From assembly GCA_016781485.1 (NCBI GenBank), contig JADDQH010000028.1:1-32268 (forward strand): a stretch of DNA of 32,268 bases, read 5' to 3'. Positions within the stretch are counted from its first letter, which is position 1. Every line of letters starts with the position of its first letter. The notes below the pieces were generated by a model, which saw nothing but the letters and a program-made list of their open reading frames with translations, made no database searches and was not told the origin of the DNA. The stretch comes from Chloroflexota bacterium (GTDB taxonomy: Bacteria > Chloroflexota > Limnocylindria > Limnocylindrales > CSP1-4). Shown here one piece after another: positions 1-8,450 of the stretch. The position numbers and the translations under genes were made by a program.

Positions 1-174
1 GTCCCGCGTTCGCGGGCTCGCCGTGGACGGTCTTCCCGCGCTCAGGCGGGGGCGGTCGCTCGTGATCCGCGTTCGCCCGCGCGCCGACGGCCCGCTGCGC
101 CTCCGCCGTTTCCGCCTCTCTCAATCGCTGCCCGCCATCACGCGCCTACCGATCGCCCCGACCCGACGCATAGT
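1..174. other. Window edge, possible gene end, unresolved
   Basis: No gene can be assigned with confidence. Plus-strand frame 3 is open from the window edge to a TGA at 61-63, with G or C at nearly every third codon position, as expected for the last ~20 codons of a gene entering from the left. The minus strand is also open here in a frame that shares the same third positions, from a TTG near 123 to the edge, so the composition signal cannot choose between a plus-strand gene end and a minus-strand gene start. Between 64 and 174 I see no clear terminator or promoter. Confidence 0.3.
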
Positions 175-1791
175 CTACGGGGCTGAGGCACTCGGCTCCG
201 CACCGGGGCCGGGGGGGAGCAGTCGGACGACCACGCCCTCGTTCGGCGCCAGCGTGAGTGGTCGCAGGGAGACCGGACCGGTCGGTCGGGCCGAGTCGGT
301 CGAGACGTCGAGCACACCGCGGTCGGGAAGGCGGCGCGTCGCGAGATCGACCGCGTCGACTCCGAAGTTGAGCGCCACGAGCAGATGCTCGTCGCCTTCT
401 TCGCGGAGGAACGCGTAGAGGCTGCCTCTCGTGCGCAGCGGTCGATAGAGCCCGCGACGCAGCGCCGCGGAACGCTTCCGATACCAGATGAGCCGCCGGT
501 AGAGGCTGAACATCGAGGCCGTGTCAGACGCCTGCGCGGCGACGTTCACGTGGTCCGCATCGGGGGCGATCGGAAGCCACGGCTGAGCGGTCGTCAACCC
601 TGCTCCAGGGCCGCTCTCCCATTGCATCGGTGTCCGCTCGGGGTCGCGCCCGTCGACGTCGATGACGCGCTCGGGCGGGATCGGGACGTCCGTCATCCCG
701 ATCTCCTCCCCGTAATACAGGAACGGGGTCCCGCGGAGCGTGAGCAGCATCATCGCCGCGAGCGGGGCGCGTTCCAGCCCGTACCGACTCGCCGCGCGCG
801 GCCTGTCGTGGTTGGAGAGCGTGTAGTTGGGCCAGGTCCCCGGCGGCAGCAACCGTTCGAGGTCGCCGACGGCGCGGCGGAATCCGGTTGCGCTCCACGG
901 CTGCAGCATGAAGTGGAAGTAGAAGGAGAGGTGCAGCTCGTCCCCGGCTCCGTAGTAGCGGACGAGCCCCTTCGCGGGATCGTTCGTCACCTCGCCGACC
1001 GCCATCCGGTCGCCGTACGCGTCGAGCAGTCGTCGCCAGTGTCGGTGGATCTCGTGGACCTCCGGGAGCCCCCACGGCCGTGGCCAGCGCCGATGCGCAC
1101 GCCGGGACGGTGGCTGCTCGCGAAGCTGGCGGTCGTGGAGGAGAGCCGCGGCGACGTCGACCCGGAAGCCGTCCACTCCGCGGTCCAGCCAGAAGCGCAT
1201 CACACCGTCCATCGCGTCACGGACCGCCGGGTTCCACCAATCGAGATCCGGCTGCTGGGGGAGGAAGAGGTGGAAGTAGTACTGCCGCGTGGCTTCGTCC
1301 CAGGTCCAGGCGGGACCGACCCGCTGGAACACGCTTCGCCACGCGTTCGGGGGTGATCCATCGGGGCGGGCGTCCGCCCACACGTACCAGTCGCGCTTGG
1401 GATCGTCCCGGCTGGACCGGGACTGCCGGAACCACGGGTGCTGGTCGGAGGTGTGGTTCGGGACGAGGTCGACGATCACGCGGATGCCGCGCTCGTGCGC
1501 TTGCCCGAGGAGCTCGTCGAAGTCGGCGAGGCTGCCGAACGTAGGGTCGACGTCACAGTGGTCAGCCACGTCGTATCCGAAGTCCGCCATCGGGGAGCGG
1601 TAGAACGGCGACAGCCAGACCGCGTCGATGCCGAGCGAATGCGGCGTCCCGTCGTTCAGGTGGTCGAGGCGCTCGATGATCCCGCGAAGGTCACCCACGC
1701 CGTCGCCGTCGGAGTCCTGGAAGCTGCGGGGGTAGATCTGGTAGAAGACTCCCTCTCGCCACCAGGTCCCGAGGGGTTCGATCCGCGACAT
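175..1791 (-). CDS. GH13 alpha-glucosidase / oligo-1,6-glucosidase
   Basis: This 538-residue glycoside hydrolase family 13 enzyme probably releases glucose from alpha-linked oligosaccharides. The N-terminus has the usual WWREGVFYQIYPRSF opening and a DSDGDGVGDL calcium-type loop (about 26-35). The four conserved regions are present: DLVPNH (108-113), GFRVD with nucleophile Asp212, GEV with acid/base Glu267, and NHD with Asp329. A C-terminal beta domain follows. No signal peptide is visible, so it probably acts in the cytoplasm on imported sugars. The frame is open far upstream to 2952, but that part lies antisense to the kinase gene; the start at 1791 fits the family and has GATGAT ending six bases upstream. 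Another in-frame ATG lies at 1845. Exact substrate (maltose, isomaltose, sucrose, trehalose) is not decidable here. Confidence 0.9.
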   Translation of the reverse strand: MSRIEPLGTWWREGVFYQIYPRSFQDSDGDGVGDLRGIIERLDHLNDGTPHSLGIDAVWLSPFYRSPMADFGYDVADHCDVDPTFGSLADFDELLGQAHERGIRVIVDLVPNHTSDQHPWFRQSRSSRDDPKRDWYVWADARPDGSPPNAWRSVFQRVGPAWTWDEATRQYYFHLFLPQQPDLDWWNPAVRDAMDGVMRFWLDRGVDGFRVDVAAALLHDRQLREQPPSRRAHRRWPRPWGLPEVHEIHRHWRRLLDAYGDRMAVGEVTNDPAKGLVRYYGAGDELHLSFYFHFMLQPWSATGFRRAVGDLERLLPPGTWPNYTLSNHDRPRAASRYGLERAPLAAMMLLTLRGTPFLYYGEEIGMTDVPIPPERVIDVDGRDPERTPMQWESGPGAGLTTAQPWLPIAPDADHVNVAAQASDTASMFSLYRRLIWYRKRSAALRRGLYRPLRTRGSLYAFLREEGDEHLLVALNFGVDAVDLATRRLPDRGVLDVSTDSARPTGPVSLRPLTLAPNEGVVVRLLPPGPGAEPSASAP

Positions 1792-1797
1792 CCCGTC

Positions 1798-1803
1798 ATC
1801 ATC
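1798..1803 (-). promoter_or_regulatory. -10-like hexamer for a leaderless GH13 transcript
   Basis: On the minus strand GATGAT is followed by six bases and then the ATG at 1791. The spacing matches the other leaderless-type starts in this window. No good -35 is seen, so it is weak alone. Confidence 0.35.
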
Positions 1804-1893
1804 GCCCGGATCGCCTCTCTTGATGCATCGCTGAACGCTCGACATCGCGCGATCCCGATACTTCCGGCGGGCGCGAGGCATCCTTAGTGAGAC

Positions 1894-3303
1894 ATGGACA
1901 CGAAGAGACCACCCACGAGCGGCTTGGAGCAGACGCGCGTCGTGACCGCGGTGACATCGGTGGCCGCCGGGTCGCTTCTGTTCGGGCGGTATCTGCTCGA
2001 GGAACAGCTCGGGTTCGGCGGCAGTGCCGAGGTCTGGCGCGCCCGGGACGAGACCTCGGGACGACCTGTGGCCGTCAAGTTGCTGCACCGACACCTGTTG
2101 CCGGAGCCGAAGGCCCGCCAGCGGTTCGCGCAGGAGGCGCGTGCCGCCAGCGCGCTCGCCCACCCCGGCATCGTTCCCGTGGTCGACGTCGTGCTCCGCG
2201 ACGACGCAGCAGCGATCGTGTTCGAGTTCGTGGAGGGAGAAACGCTTGCCGCCCGGATCGCGACCGCCGGTCGACTGGAGGAACGCGAGGCGGCGATGAT
2301 CGCCGCCGACGTGGCGGAAGCGCTCGCGCACGCGCACGAGCGGGGAGTCGTCCACCGCGACGTGAAGCCGGGCAACATCATGCTGCCGGTCACGGGTGGG
2401 GCGCGTCTGGTGGATTTCGGGATCGCGCGGAGCCTGGAGCAGGCTCAGGCGGGCCTGACGCTGACGGGCTCCGTCGTGGGAACGCTGAGATACATGGCGC
2501 CGGAGCAGCTCGCGGGCGGGAGGGTCGACTCGCGGGTCGACGTCTTCGCGCTCGGCGCCGTCCTCTACGAGATGCTCGCCGCGCGTCCGTCGTTCCCCGC
2601 CGACACGCCGCTCGTGCTCGCCGAGCAGCAGCAGACGGGCCCACGTGTGGTCCCCGGGGTCTCGACCGGCCTGCTGGCGATCACGCTCGCGGCCCTGCAG
2701 CCGGACCCGGCGACACGGGTCGCGACGGCAGCCGAGCTCGGTCGGCTCCTCCACGCATGGCTCTCGCACGTGCCGCTCCCGGCGAGCATCATGGCACTCG
2801 TCGCGGTGCCACAGGGCGGTCCCGTCGACGCGAACACGGCGACCGTCGTCATGCCGGCGGCCGCTGCCGCTCCCGGCTCCCTCGGATCGGGATCGCCCTC
2901 GCGCGTACGCATCCTGCCCCCTGTCCGACCGACCCCATCTCGGACGAGGCATGGTCCGATCGCCGCGGTCGCGACCGCGCTCCTCGCGCTCCTCCTCATC
3001 GCCGCGGCCGCCCTGCCCGGACTGTCGGGGCCGGGCGCTGGCGGAGGCACGGACGAGACGACCGCGCCGAACGCCGTCTCCGCGCCCACTCCGCGCCCGA
3101 CTCCTCGACCGACCGTCGGAGCCACGGTCCGTCCCACCGTCCGACCCGCCGCCCAGCCTCCCAGGGAGGATGACAAGCAGGACCAGGAAGACAAGGACGA
3201 CGGGGGCGACGACGGGGGCGACGACAGCGGGAAGGGCGGCGGCAAGGGCGGCGGCAACGGCGGCAAGGGAAGCGGCGGGAAAGGGAAGGGGAACGACGAC
3301 TGA
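1894..3303 (+). CDS. Membrane-anchored Ser/Thr protein kinase (Hanks type)
   Basis: The 469-residue protein has a complete eukaryote-like kinase domain at about 31-290: glycine loop LGFGGSAEVW (39-48), ATP-binding Lys62, HRDVKPGN with catalytic Asp156, DFG at 174-176 and APE at 202-204. A single membrane segment lies at about 354-378. The outer part has no PASTA or other sensor fold; it is a Pro/Thr-rich stretch (about 391-423) followed by an acidic run and a Gly/Lys-rich tail ending near NDD. This suggests a cytoplasmic kinase on a membrane stalk whose low-complexity exterior might contact wall or polymer. The gene is divergent from the GH13 gene and convergent with guaB3. No clear ribosome-binding site precedes the ATG. 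The kinase call is firm; target and ligand are unknown. Confidence 0.92.
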   Translation: MDTKRPPTSGLEQTRVVTAVTSVAAGSLLFGRYLLEEQLGFGGSAEVWRARDETSGRPVAVKLLHRHLLPEPKARQRFAQEARAASALAHPGIVPVVDVVLRDDAAAIVFEFVEGETLAARIATAGRLEEREAAMIAADVAEALAHAHERGVVHRDVKPGNIMLPVTGGARLVDFGIARSLEQAQAGLTLTGSVVGTLRYMAPEQLAGGRVDSRVDVFALGAVLYEMLAARPSFPADTPLVLAEQQQTGPRVVPGVSTGLLAITLAALQPDPATRVATAAELGRLLHAWLSHVPLPASIMALVAVPQGGPVDANTATVVMPAAAAAPGSLGSGSPSRVRILPPVRPTPSRTRHGPIAAVATALLALLLIAAAALPGLSGPGAGGGTDETTAPNAVSAPTPRPTPRPTVGATVRPTVRPAAQPPREDDKQDQEDKDDGGDDGGDDSGKGGGKGGGNGGKGSGGKGKGNDD

Positions 3304-3351
3304 CGGGCGCGTTCGGACGTCGTCCGGAGGTCGCTCGAGCTCAGCGTCCGG

Positions 3352-4500
3352 TCAGCGTCCTCGCTGCCAGGCCTTGCCTTCGCCGCCGATCGCCGGCGCG
3401 TAGACCATCTCGACCTGCTGCATCGCCCGCAGATCGGGGGCGCCCAGGGCCGCCATGGACTGCCGGAGCGCTCCGAGGAGGTTCTCCGAGCCGTCGGTCA
3501 CGCGCGCCGGCCCGAACAGGATCTGCTCGAGGGTCCCGCTCGTTCCGACCCGGATCCGCGTCCCGCGGGGGAGCGTCGGCGACGGAGCCGCCATCCCCCA
3601 GTTCGTGCCCCGCCCCGGTGCCTCCTCGGCGCGAGCAAGCGGTGAGCCGAGCATCAGCGCATCGGCCCCCGCCGCGATCGCCTTGGCCAGCTCCCCACCG
3701 CGGCGCATGCCGCCGTCGGCGACCACCGGCACGTAGCGGCCGGTCTCGTCGTAGTAGGTGTCGCGAGCGGCAGCGACGTCGCTGATGGCGGTGACCTGCG
3801 GCACGCCGATGCCGAGCACGTCGCGGGTCGTGCACGCCGCGCCCGGGCCGACCCCCACGAAGATCGCCGCGATCCCCTGCCCCATCAGCTGGTGGGCCGC
3901 CTCGAACGAGGTCGTGTTGCCGACCGCGACCGGGATCGTCATGAACCGCGTGAAGTCGCGCAGTTCGAGCGGCTCGTAGCCGGACGCGAGATGGCGTGCG
4001 CTGCTCACCTGTGACTGGACCAGGAACAGATCGGCGCCGTGCTCGGCGCAGAAGGGGCCGAACCGGCGAGCGGCGGCGGGAGTGGCAGCCACGGCGGCCG
4101 GCGCGCCGGCGAGGTGCATCTCGTCGATCCGCCGCGCGATCAGCTCGTCGCGGATAGGCGCCGCATACGCCTCGGCGAGGATCGCCTGCACCTCGCCGTC
4201 CTCCGCGGTCGCGATCCGCTCCAGGATCGCGTCCGCGTCCTCGTAGCGCGTCTGGATCCCCTCGAGGTTGAGGACCGCGAGGCCGCCGAGCTGCGCCAGC
4301 GCTCCTGCAAACCCCGGATCCACGACTGCGTCCATCGCGGATGCCAGGATCGGGATGCGGAGCGGGATCCCGGCGAAGTCGAGGCGCAGGTCGACGTCGG
4401 CCGGCTCGATGGTGGCGGCGCCGGGCGCGAGCGAGACCTCATCGAAGCCGTACGTGGCCCGGATCGAGTCGACCTTGGAGGACCGGCGCGTCGGGCGCAC
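3352..4500 (-). CDS. guaB3: GuaB3 family IMP dehydrogenase-like protein
   Basis: This belongs to the IMP dehydrogenase/GMP reductase superfamily, GuaB3 branch, which lacks CBS domains. Known IMP dehydrogenases convert IMP to XMP with NAD+; the role of this branch varies between lineages. Visible features are the early SLAPG loop, a VLNLEG segment near 77-81, and the catalytic loop GVGPGAACTTRDVLGIG with Cys223, followed by VADGGMRRGGELAKAIAAGA for phosphate binding. The length of ~382 residues fits the branch. The start is uncertain: GTG at 4500 is the nearest good candidate, while TTG at 4551 (399 residues) has GGAGG about 11 bases upstream. An open frame continues to 5514 but lies antisense to the threonine dehydratase gene and is not used. 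The divergent neighbour starts at 4606. Confidence 0.85.
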   Translation of the reverse strand: MRPTRRSSKVDSIRATYGFDEVSLAPGAATIEPADVDLRLDFAGIPLRIPILASAMDAVVDPGFAGALAQLGGLAVLNLEGIQTRYEDADAILERIATAEDGEVQAILAEAYAAPIRDELIARRIDEMHLAGAPAAVAATPAAARRFGPFCAEHGADLFLVQSQVSSARHLASGYEPLELRDFTRFMTIPVAVGNTTSFEAAHQLMGQGIAAIFVGVGPGAACTTRDVLGIGVPQVTAISDVAAARDTYYDETGRYVPVVADGGMRRGGELAKAIAAGADALMLGSPLARAEEAPGRGTNWGMAAPSPTLPRGTRIRVGTSGTLEQILFGPARVTDGSENLLGALRQSMAALGAPDLRAMQQVEMVYAPAIGGEGKAWQRGR

Positions 4501-4592
4501 CGCGGCGCCCGCTTCACGAGAGTCGCGGGTGCTGGGCGCTGCCGGGACCAAGGGCCGGGGCTCCTCCGAGACAGGGGTCGCGAGTTTCGCGG

Positions 4593-4598
4593 CAGTAT
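4593..4598 (+). promoter_or_regulatory. -10-like hexamer before threonine dehydratase
   Basis: CAGTAT ends seven bases before the ATG at 4606, within GCAGTATACC. There is no room for a normal leader, so a leaderless mRNA is suggested. No clear -35 is seen. Confidence 0.4.
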
Positions 4599-4605
4599 AC
4601 CGGCC

Positions 4606-5766
4606 ATGAGCGGTCCCACAGGCACGTCCGGCACGCCAGGAACAGCCCCCGGAGCAGAGGCGACCAGCGCCGGCGAGCGATCGTCGGACGAACGCGCCGC
4701 CGTCGTCGCGGGTGAGCCCGAGCTGGTCACGATCGATTCGATCCGAGCCGCTGCGGAGAGGCTGCGCGGGGTCGTGGTGCGGACGCCGCTGCTCGGCTTC
4801 GGACCGGCCGACCCGACTGACCCCGACTGTCGTCCCCGGGTCTGGCTGAAGCCCGAGAGCCTGCAGCCGATCGGCGCGTTCAAGCTGCGTGGCGCGTACA
4901 ACGCGATCGCGGCGCTCCCGGCCGAACGGCGGTCGCTCGGCGTGGTCGCCCATTCCAGCGGCAACCATGCCCAGGGGGTGGCGCGTGCGGCCCGGATGCT
5001 CGGCGTGCGGGCCGTCATCGTGATGCCCTCGAACGCACCGGCTGCCAAGGTCGCGGGGGTCCGCGGCGACGGCGCGGAGATCGTGTTCGTCGGTCCCTCC
5101 GGCGAGGAGCGTGCCGAGCGCGCGACGGAGCTGGCCCGGTCGGAGGGTCGGACGCTCATCCCGCCGTTCGAGGACGCCGCAGTGATCGCCGGACAGGGGA
5201 CGGTCGGGCTGGAGATCGTGGAGCAGATCGACGAGCTGGACGCACTGCACGGGCAGGCTCGTCCGCGTCGCGCGCTCACGGTCATCGTGCCGATCGGCGG
5301 CGGCGGCCTGGCGAGCGGGGTCTGCGTCGCCGTCAAGACGCTTCGGCCTGCCGCGACCGTGATCGGGGTCGAGCCGGAGCTTGCGGCCGACGCGCGGGAG
5401 TCCCTGGCGACGGGCCGGATCGTGCCCTGGCCGGCCGAGAAGGTCGTGCAGACGAGCGCGGACGGGATGCGGACGACGCTCGGTCACCTGCCGTTCGCCC
5501 ACCTCAGCCGCCATCTCGACGGCGTGATCACGGTCTCCGAGCTCGAGATCGCCCGTGCGATGTACTCGGCGGCTTCGATGGCTCGCCTCGTCCTCGAGCC
5601 TTCCGGGGCGACCTCACTGGCCGCCTGGCTGTTCCATCGGGCCGAGTTGCCGGACGCGGGACGGATCGTATGCGTCCTCAGTGGAGGGAACGTGGATCCG
5701 GAGCGGTTCGCGGAGCTCGTGGAGGTGGGGAGGCCCGGCGGCGAGGGTGCGGAGAACACCGCCTGA
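4606..5766 (+). CDS. Threonine/serine dehydratase, PLP-dependent
   Basis: This fold-type II PLP enzyme of 386 residues should deaminate threonine to 2-oxobutyrate, or serine to pyruvate. PLP lysine is Lys93 in IGAFKLRGAYNA; the substrate loop is SSGNHAQG (117-124); the phosphate-binding glycine loop is GGGGLASG (231-238); the C-terminal SGGN contacts the pyridine nitrogen. There is no C-terminal ACT regulatory domain, so it is the short type (TdcB- or serine-racemase-like) rather than feedback-regulated biosynthetic IlvA. The N-terminal ~40 residues are Gly/Ser/Ala-rich and probably disordered. The gene is divergent from guaB3 with about 100 bases or less between starts. A downstream pdxST operon in the same window would supply its cofactor, though any functional link is inference. 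Serine racemase activity is the main alternative. Confidence 0.88.
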   Translation: MSGPTGTSGTPGTAPGAEATSAGERSSDERAAVVAGEPELVTIDSIRAAAERLRGVVVRTPLLGFGPADPTDPDCRPRVWLKPESLQPIGAFKLRGAYNAIAALPAERRSLGVVAHSSGNHAQGVARAARMLGVRAVIVMPSNAPAAKVAGVRGDGAEIVFVGPSGEERAERATELARSEGRTLIPPFEDAAVIAGQGTVGLEIVEQIDELDALHGQARPRRALTVIVPIGGGGLASGVCVAVKTLRPAATVIGVEPELAADARESLATGRIVPWPAEKVVQTSADGMRTTLGHLPFAHLSRHLDGVITVSELEIARAMYSAASMARLVLEPSGATSLAAWLFHRAELPDAGRIVCVLSGGNVDPERFAELVEVGRPGGEGAENTA

Positions 5767-5805
5767 TGGCGCAGAAGAACCATCGGTGACAGTGGCAGAG
5801 GGCGC

Positions 5806-5811
5806 TATCAT
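5806..5811 (+). promoter_or_regulatory. Candidate -10 for the GGDEF gene
   Basis: TATCAT lies about 100 bases upstream of the GTG at 5911. GTGACA at 5786-5791 resembles a -35 but the spacing is only 14 bases. Unlike most genes here this would give a leadered transcript, with an AGGGGG ribosome-binding site near 5895-5900. Confidence 0.3.
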
Positions 5812-5910
5812 GGCCGCCGCTTCACATCGTCCTGTACTCGCTCGCGTCGATCCCGCGCAGTCGCCGTCCAGTCCTCCGTCCTAGCACGTTCACCAGGGGG
5901 CGTCGCACCC

Positions 5911-6969
5911 GTGCCGACCGATCCGTCCCGCCTGCGCACGACACTCCTCGACGCAGCCCGGTTGCTCGCGCGCGGCGGCGGTCTGGACGAGCGGCTCGAG
6001 GAGCTGATCCGACTCGGCGACGAGCTCACGGGCGCCACCGCGGCCGTCATCTACCTCTACGACGGAGACGCGAGAGTCCTGCTGCCGGTCGCTTCGCACG
6101 GCCTGGACGGGTGGGAGGCGGCCGAGGGCGATGGAGGGGGGCAACGACTCGACGCCGACGACCCCACGCACCCCGCGTCGCGGGCAGTCCGTGAGCGACG
6201 GGGCGAGGTGCTGGACGCCGAGGCGTCCGCGCCGCCGCTCACGACACTCCACCCGGGCCTGCGGACACTGCTGTCGACCCCGCTCATGGCGCAGGATCCG
6301 ACGGGGGGCTCAGAGATCGAAGGAGTCCTGGTGACGGGGTTCGAGAGCGGCCCCGAAGACCCGCGCGACGCGCAGGAGCTCGTCGGCGCCATCGGCGATC
6401 TCGCCGCCGCCGTGGTCCGTCAGGCCCGCACCGAGCAGCTGCTCCTCGAGCGTGCGGAGTGGCTGGAGCGCGTCGCCAGCACGGACCCGCTGACCGGCCT
6501 CGCCAACCGCCGTTCGTTCGACCGGATGCTTGAGCTCGAGCTCCTCCGAGCCGCTCGCCAGGCCACGCCGATGAGCCTCGTGCTCGTCGATATCGACGGA
6601 CTCGCGTCGATCACGGAGCGCGCGGGTGGCGAGGTCGGCGACGACGTCCTTCGACGCGTCGCCTCGGCGCTCGCCGACACCGTCCGGCTCGTGGACACGA
6701 TCGCGCGCTTCGGCTCCGACGAATTCGCCGTGCTCGCGCCGGGCGCCGCAGGCGACATCGTGGCGCGGCGGATCCAGGCGGCGGTCGCGGGGATCGAGCC
6801 CTCCGCGGGGACGACGGTGAGCGTCAGTGCCGGTGTCGCTCGATTCCCCGACGACGGAAGCTCGGGTCAGGAGCTCGTCAAGGCGGCCGAGAACGCGCTG
6901 GCGCAGGCGAAGCGCCAGGGCGCGGGCACGATCGTGGCGGGAAGCCAGGGCGGGAGCGGCGCTCGGTGA
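5911..6969 (+). CDS. GAF-like plus degenerate GGDEF domain protein
   Basis: The 352-residue protein has an N-terminal GAF-like sensory region (about 10-172), a helical linker (about 173-188), and a GGDEF domain (about 189-343) opening with TDPLTGLANRRSFD. The signature is GSDEF (268-272). The guanine-contact region, normally F-K-x-x-N-D after the metal-binding Asp, reads GLASITE, so Lys and Asn are lost. The terminal AD-x-ALYxAK motif reads AENALAQAK. By contrast the inhibitory I-site RxxD is intact (Arg259-Asp262), five residues before the signature. This suggests a cyclic-di-GMP binding or scaffold protein rather than an active diguanylate cyclase; weak activity cannot be excluded. No membrane segment is seen. 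The GTG start has AGGGGG upstream. It converges with the anti-sigma gene, 24 bases apart. Confidence 0.85.
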   Translation: MPTDPSRLRTTLLDAARLLARGGGLDERLEELIRLGDELTGATAAVIYLYDGDARVLLPVASHGLDGWEAAEGDGGGQRLDADDPTHPASRAVRERRGEVLDAEASAPPLTTLHPGLRTLLSTPLMAQDPTGGSEIEGVLVTGFESGPEDPRDAQELVGAIGDLAAAVVRQARTEQLLLERAEWLERVASTDPLTGLANRRSFDRMLELELLRAARQATPMSLVLVDIDGLASITERAGGEVGDDVLRRVASALADTVRLVDTIARFGSDEFAVLAPGAAGDIVARRIQAAVAGIEPSAGTTVSVSAGVARFPDDGSSGQELVKAAENALAQAKRQGAGTIVAGSQGGSGAR

Positions 6970-6993
6970 CCGGCGAGACCGACCGCGTGATAC

Positions 6994-7800
6994 CTACGCT
7001 TCGAACGAACCGGCGACGATCGGCGCGGAGGTAGGGGCGGTCGCGCCTCCTTCGGCCTCCACGGTGACCGCGATCCGCTCGACGCCCGAACCCTGGAGCC
7101 CGGCGAGGACGGCGGGCGCACCCTCTTCGACGGCCAGCAAGCCGGCAGACGAGGGAGCGCCGCCGGTCAGGTACCACGCCTGGTAGGTCTTTCCCTGGGG
7201 CGCCTCCGGCAGGCCTACCAGGACCAGGTACCCGGAGCCGTCGCGGGGCAGCACGGCGAAGCCGCTGACCCCGGTCGCGCCGGTGGTCGCGCTGAGCCTC
7301 GCAACGCTCGTGCCGGGCGTCCCGAGCGTGGCTACCGCCTGAGTGAGGAGCGTCGCACGCTGCGTCGCCTCGGCCGCCTCACGCTGCAGCACGATGTTCC
7401 ATCCTGCGAGCGCCGCGATGACGAACGCGGCGGCGAGCGGCAGGGCGAAACGGGCCAGCCCTGCGAGCGACGCGACCCTGACGGGCGACGTGCTCGCGGC
7501 TCGGAGCCGGGCAGGGGCAGTGACCGCCGCGGGTGTCGCTGGCGACAGCCGGGCCGCGGCGTCCTGCGCGATGGCTGCGAGGATCCGGGCTCGGAGCTCG
7601 GGAGGGGCGTCGACCGGCTCCAGCGCATCGGCGAGGTGAGGCACGACGGCGCCGAGCTCTTCGAACTCGGCGTGCGGCTCCGGACACGTGAAGAGGTGCC
7701 CGCGGACGCGCGCCGCCTCGTGCTCATCGAGTGCGCCGATGACGTAGAGGGGCGCGAGATCCAACGCCTCGGCGTGGGTCACGGGAGCAGGTGCCGTCAT
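6994..7800 (-). CDS. rskA: RskA-family anti-sigma factor
   Basis: This 268-residue membrane protein probably holds the sigma factor encoded just upstream. The N-terminal anti-sigma region (about 8-75) reads DLAPLYVIGALDEHEAARVRGHL, and its zinc-type motif is altered to H35-x3-C39-x3-H43 instead of HxxxCxxC. A single membrane helix lies near 118-136. The outer part is an RskA domain with the LVLVGLPEAPQGKTYQAWYL segment typical of the family. The start overlaps the stop of the sigma gene by four bases (ATGA, 7797-7800), indicating translational coupling. In this family regulated proteolysis of the anti-sigma factor releases the sigma factor; that mechanism is from the family, not seen here. 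It is the last gene of the probable pdxS operon. Confidence 0.88.
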   Translation of the reverse strand: MTAPAPVTHAEALDLAPLYVIGALDEHEAARVRGHLFTCPEPHAEFEELGAVVPHLADALEPVDAPPELRARILAAIAQDAAARLSPATPAAVTAPARLRAASTSPVRVASLAGLARFALPLAAAFVIAALAGWNIVLQREAAEATQRATLLTQAVATLGTPGTSVARLSATTGATGVSGFAVLPRDGSGYLVLVGLPEAPQGKTYQAWYLTGGAPSSAGLLAVEEGAPAVLAGLQGSGVERIAVTVEAEGGATAPTSAPIVAGSFEA

Positions 7801-8450
7801 GACCCCGTCCTCGCCTCGGACCCGAGCCCTGCTTGGGGGACGAGGTCGGCGCCCGCCTCTGCGGACCGGTTCGGACCGAGCGCGCCCCTCAGCGCGAGAA
7901 GGCCCATCCGGACGCGGCTCTTCACCGTCCCCAGTGGTGCTCCGGTCCGTTCCGCGATCTCGGTCTGCGTCAGGCCGCCGAAGTACGCGAGCTCGATGGC
8001 TTCGCGTTGCGCGTGCGGGAGCGTTCGGAGGGCGCCCAGCAGTGCGTGACGGTCCAGCCGTCGCGACACCTCGCCCCAGACGTCAGGGAGGACCATCTCG
8101 GCCGGCGGGGCACCCTCCTCCGGCAGCTCCACGGTCGGACGGCGACGTCGGATGGCGTCCACGGAACGATGGTGGACGATGGCCAGCAGCCATGTCCGGA
8201 CACTCCCCCTCTCCGGCGAGTACCTGGCGGCGTTGCGCCACACGCCCAGGAACGCGTCCTGAAGGACGTCCTGGGCGAGCGCGGCATCACCCGTGATCCG
8301 CACCGCCAGCGCATACGCCGGAGCCTGGTATCGATCGTACAGACGGGTCACCCCCTCCTGGTGACCGTCCGCTGCCTGCCGCACGAGCATCTCGTCGGAA
8401 ACCTCCGAAGCATCGAGCGGCGGGGACGCGTCCTCGTGCCGGTCGCTCAT
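7797..8450 (-). CDS. sigK: ECF RNA polymerase sigma factor, SigK-like
   Basis: A 217-residue extracytoplasmic-function sigma factor. Region 2 (about 25-95) contains LYDRYQAPAYALAVRITGD, then DAFLGVWRNA and WLLAIVHHRSVDAIRRRR, the usual core-binding and -10-reading segments. Region 4 (about 140-195) has LPHAQREAIELAYFGGLTQ and the helix-turn-helix EIAERTGAPLGTVKSRVRMG for -35 recognition. Sigma 3 is absent, as expected for ECF. The gene overlaps tmk upstream and the anti-sigma gene downstream by four bases each, so the three are translated as a unit. The partner downstream supports assignment to the SigK/RskA type. The tail after 195 (PNRSAEAGADLVPQAG) is probably unstructured. Targets are unknown. 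Confidence 0.92.
   Translation of the reverse strand: MSDRHEDASPPLDASEVSDEMLVRQAADGHQEGVTRLYDRYQAPAYALAVRITGDAALAQDVLQDAFLGVWRNAARYSPERGSVRTWLLAIVHHRSVDAIRRRRPTVELPEEGAPPAEMVLPDVWGEVSRRLDRHALLGALRTLPHAQREAIELAYFGGLTQTEIAERTGAPLGTVKSRVRMGLLALRGALGPNRSAEAGADLVPQAGLGSEARTGS

Noticed and set aside
1792-2952. N-terminal extension of the GH13 reading frame to 925 residues
   Set aside because: It lies antisense to the kinase gene, is Arg/His-rich without family features, and the GH13 fold starts normally at 1791.
3160-3300. Gly/Lys/Asp repeats as a DNA tandem repeat
   Set aside because: They are imperfect codon-level repeats of the kinase tail, not an independent element.
3304-3351. Possible bidirectional terminator between the kinase and guaB3 genes
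   Set aside because: Only a 5-bp stem (CGGAC/GTCCG) is seen and there is no T-tract, so it is not convincing.
4552-5514. Upstream extension of the guaB3 frame to 720 residues
   Set aside because: It overlaps the threonine dehydratase gene on the other strand and reads as composition-driven shadow sequence.
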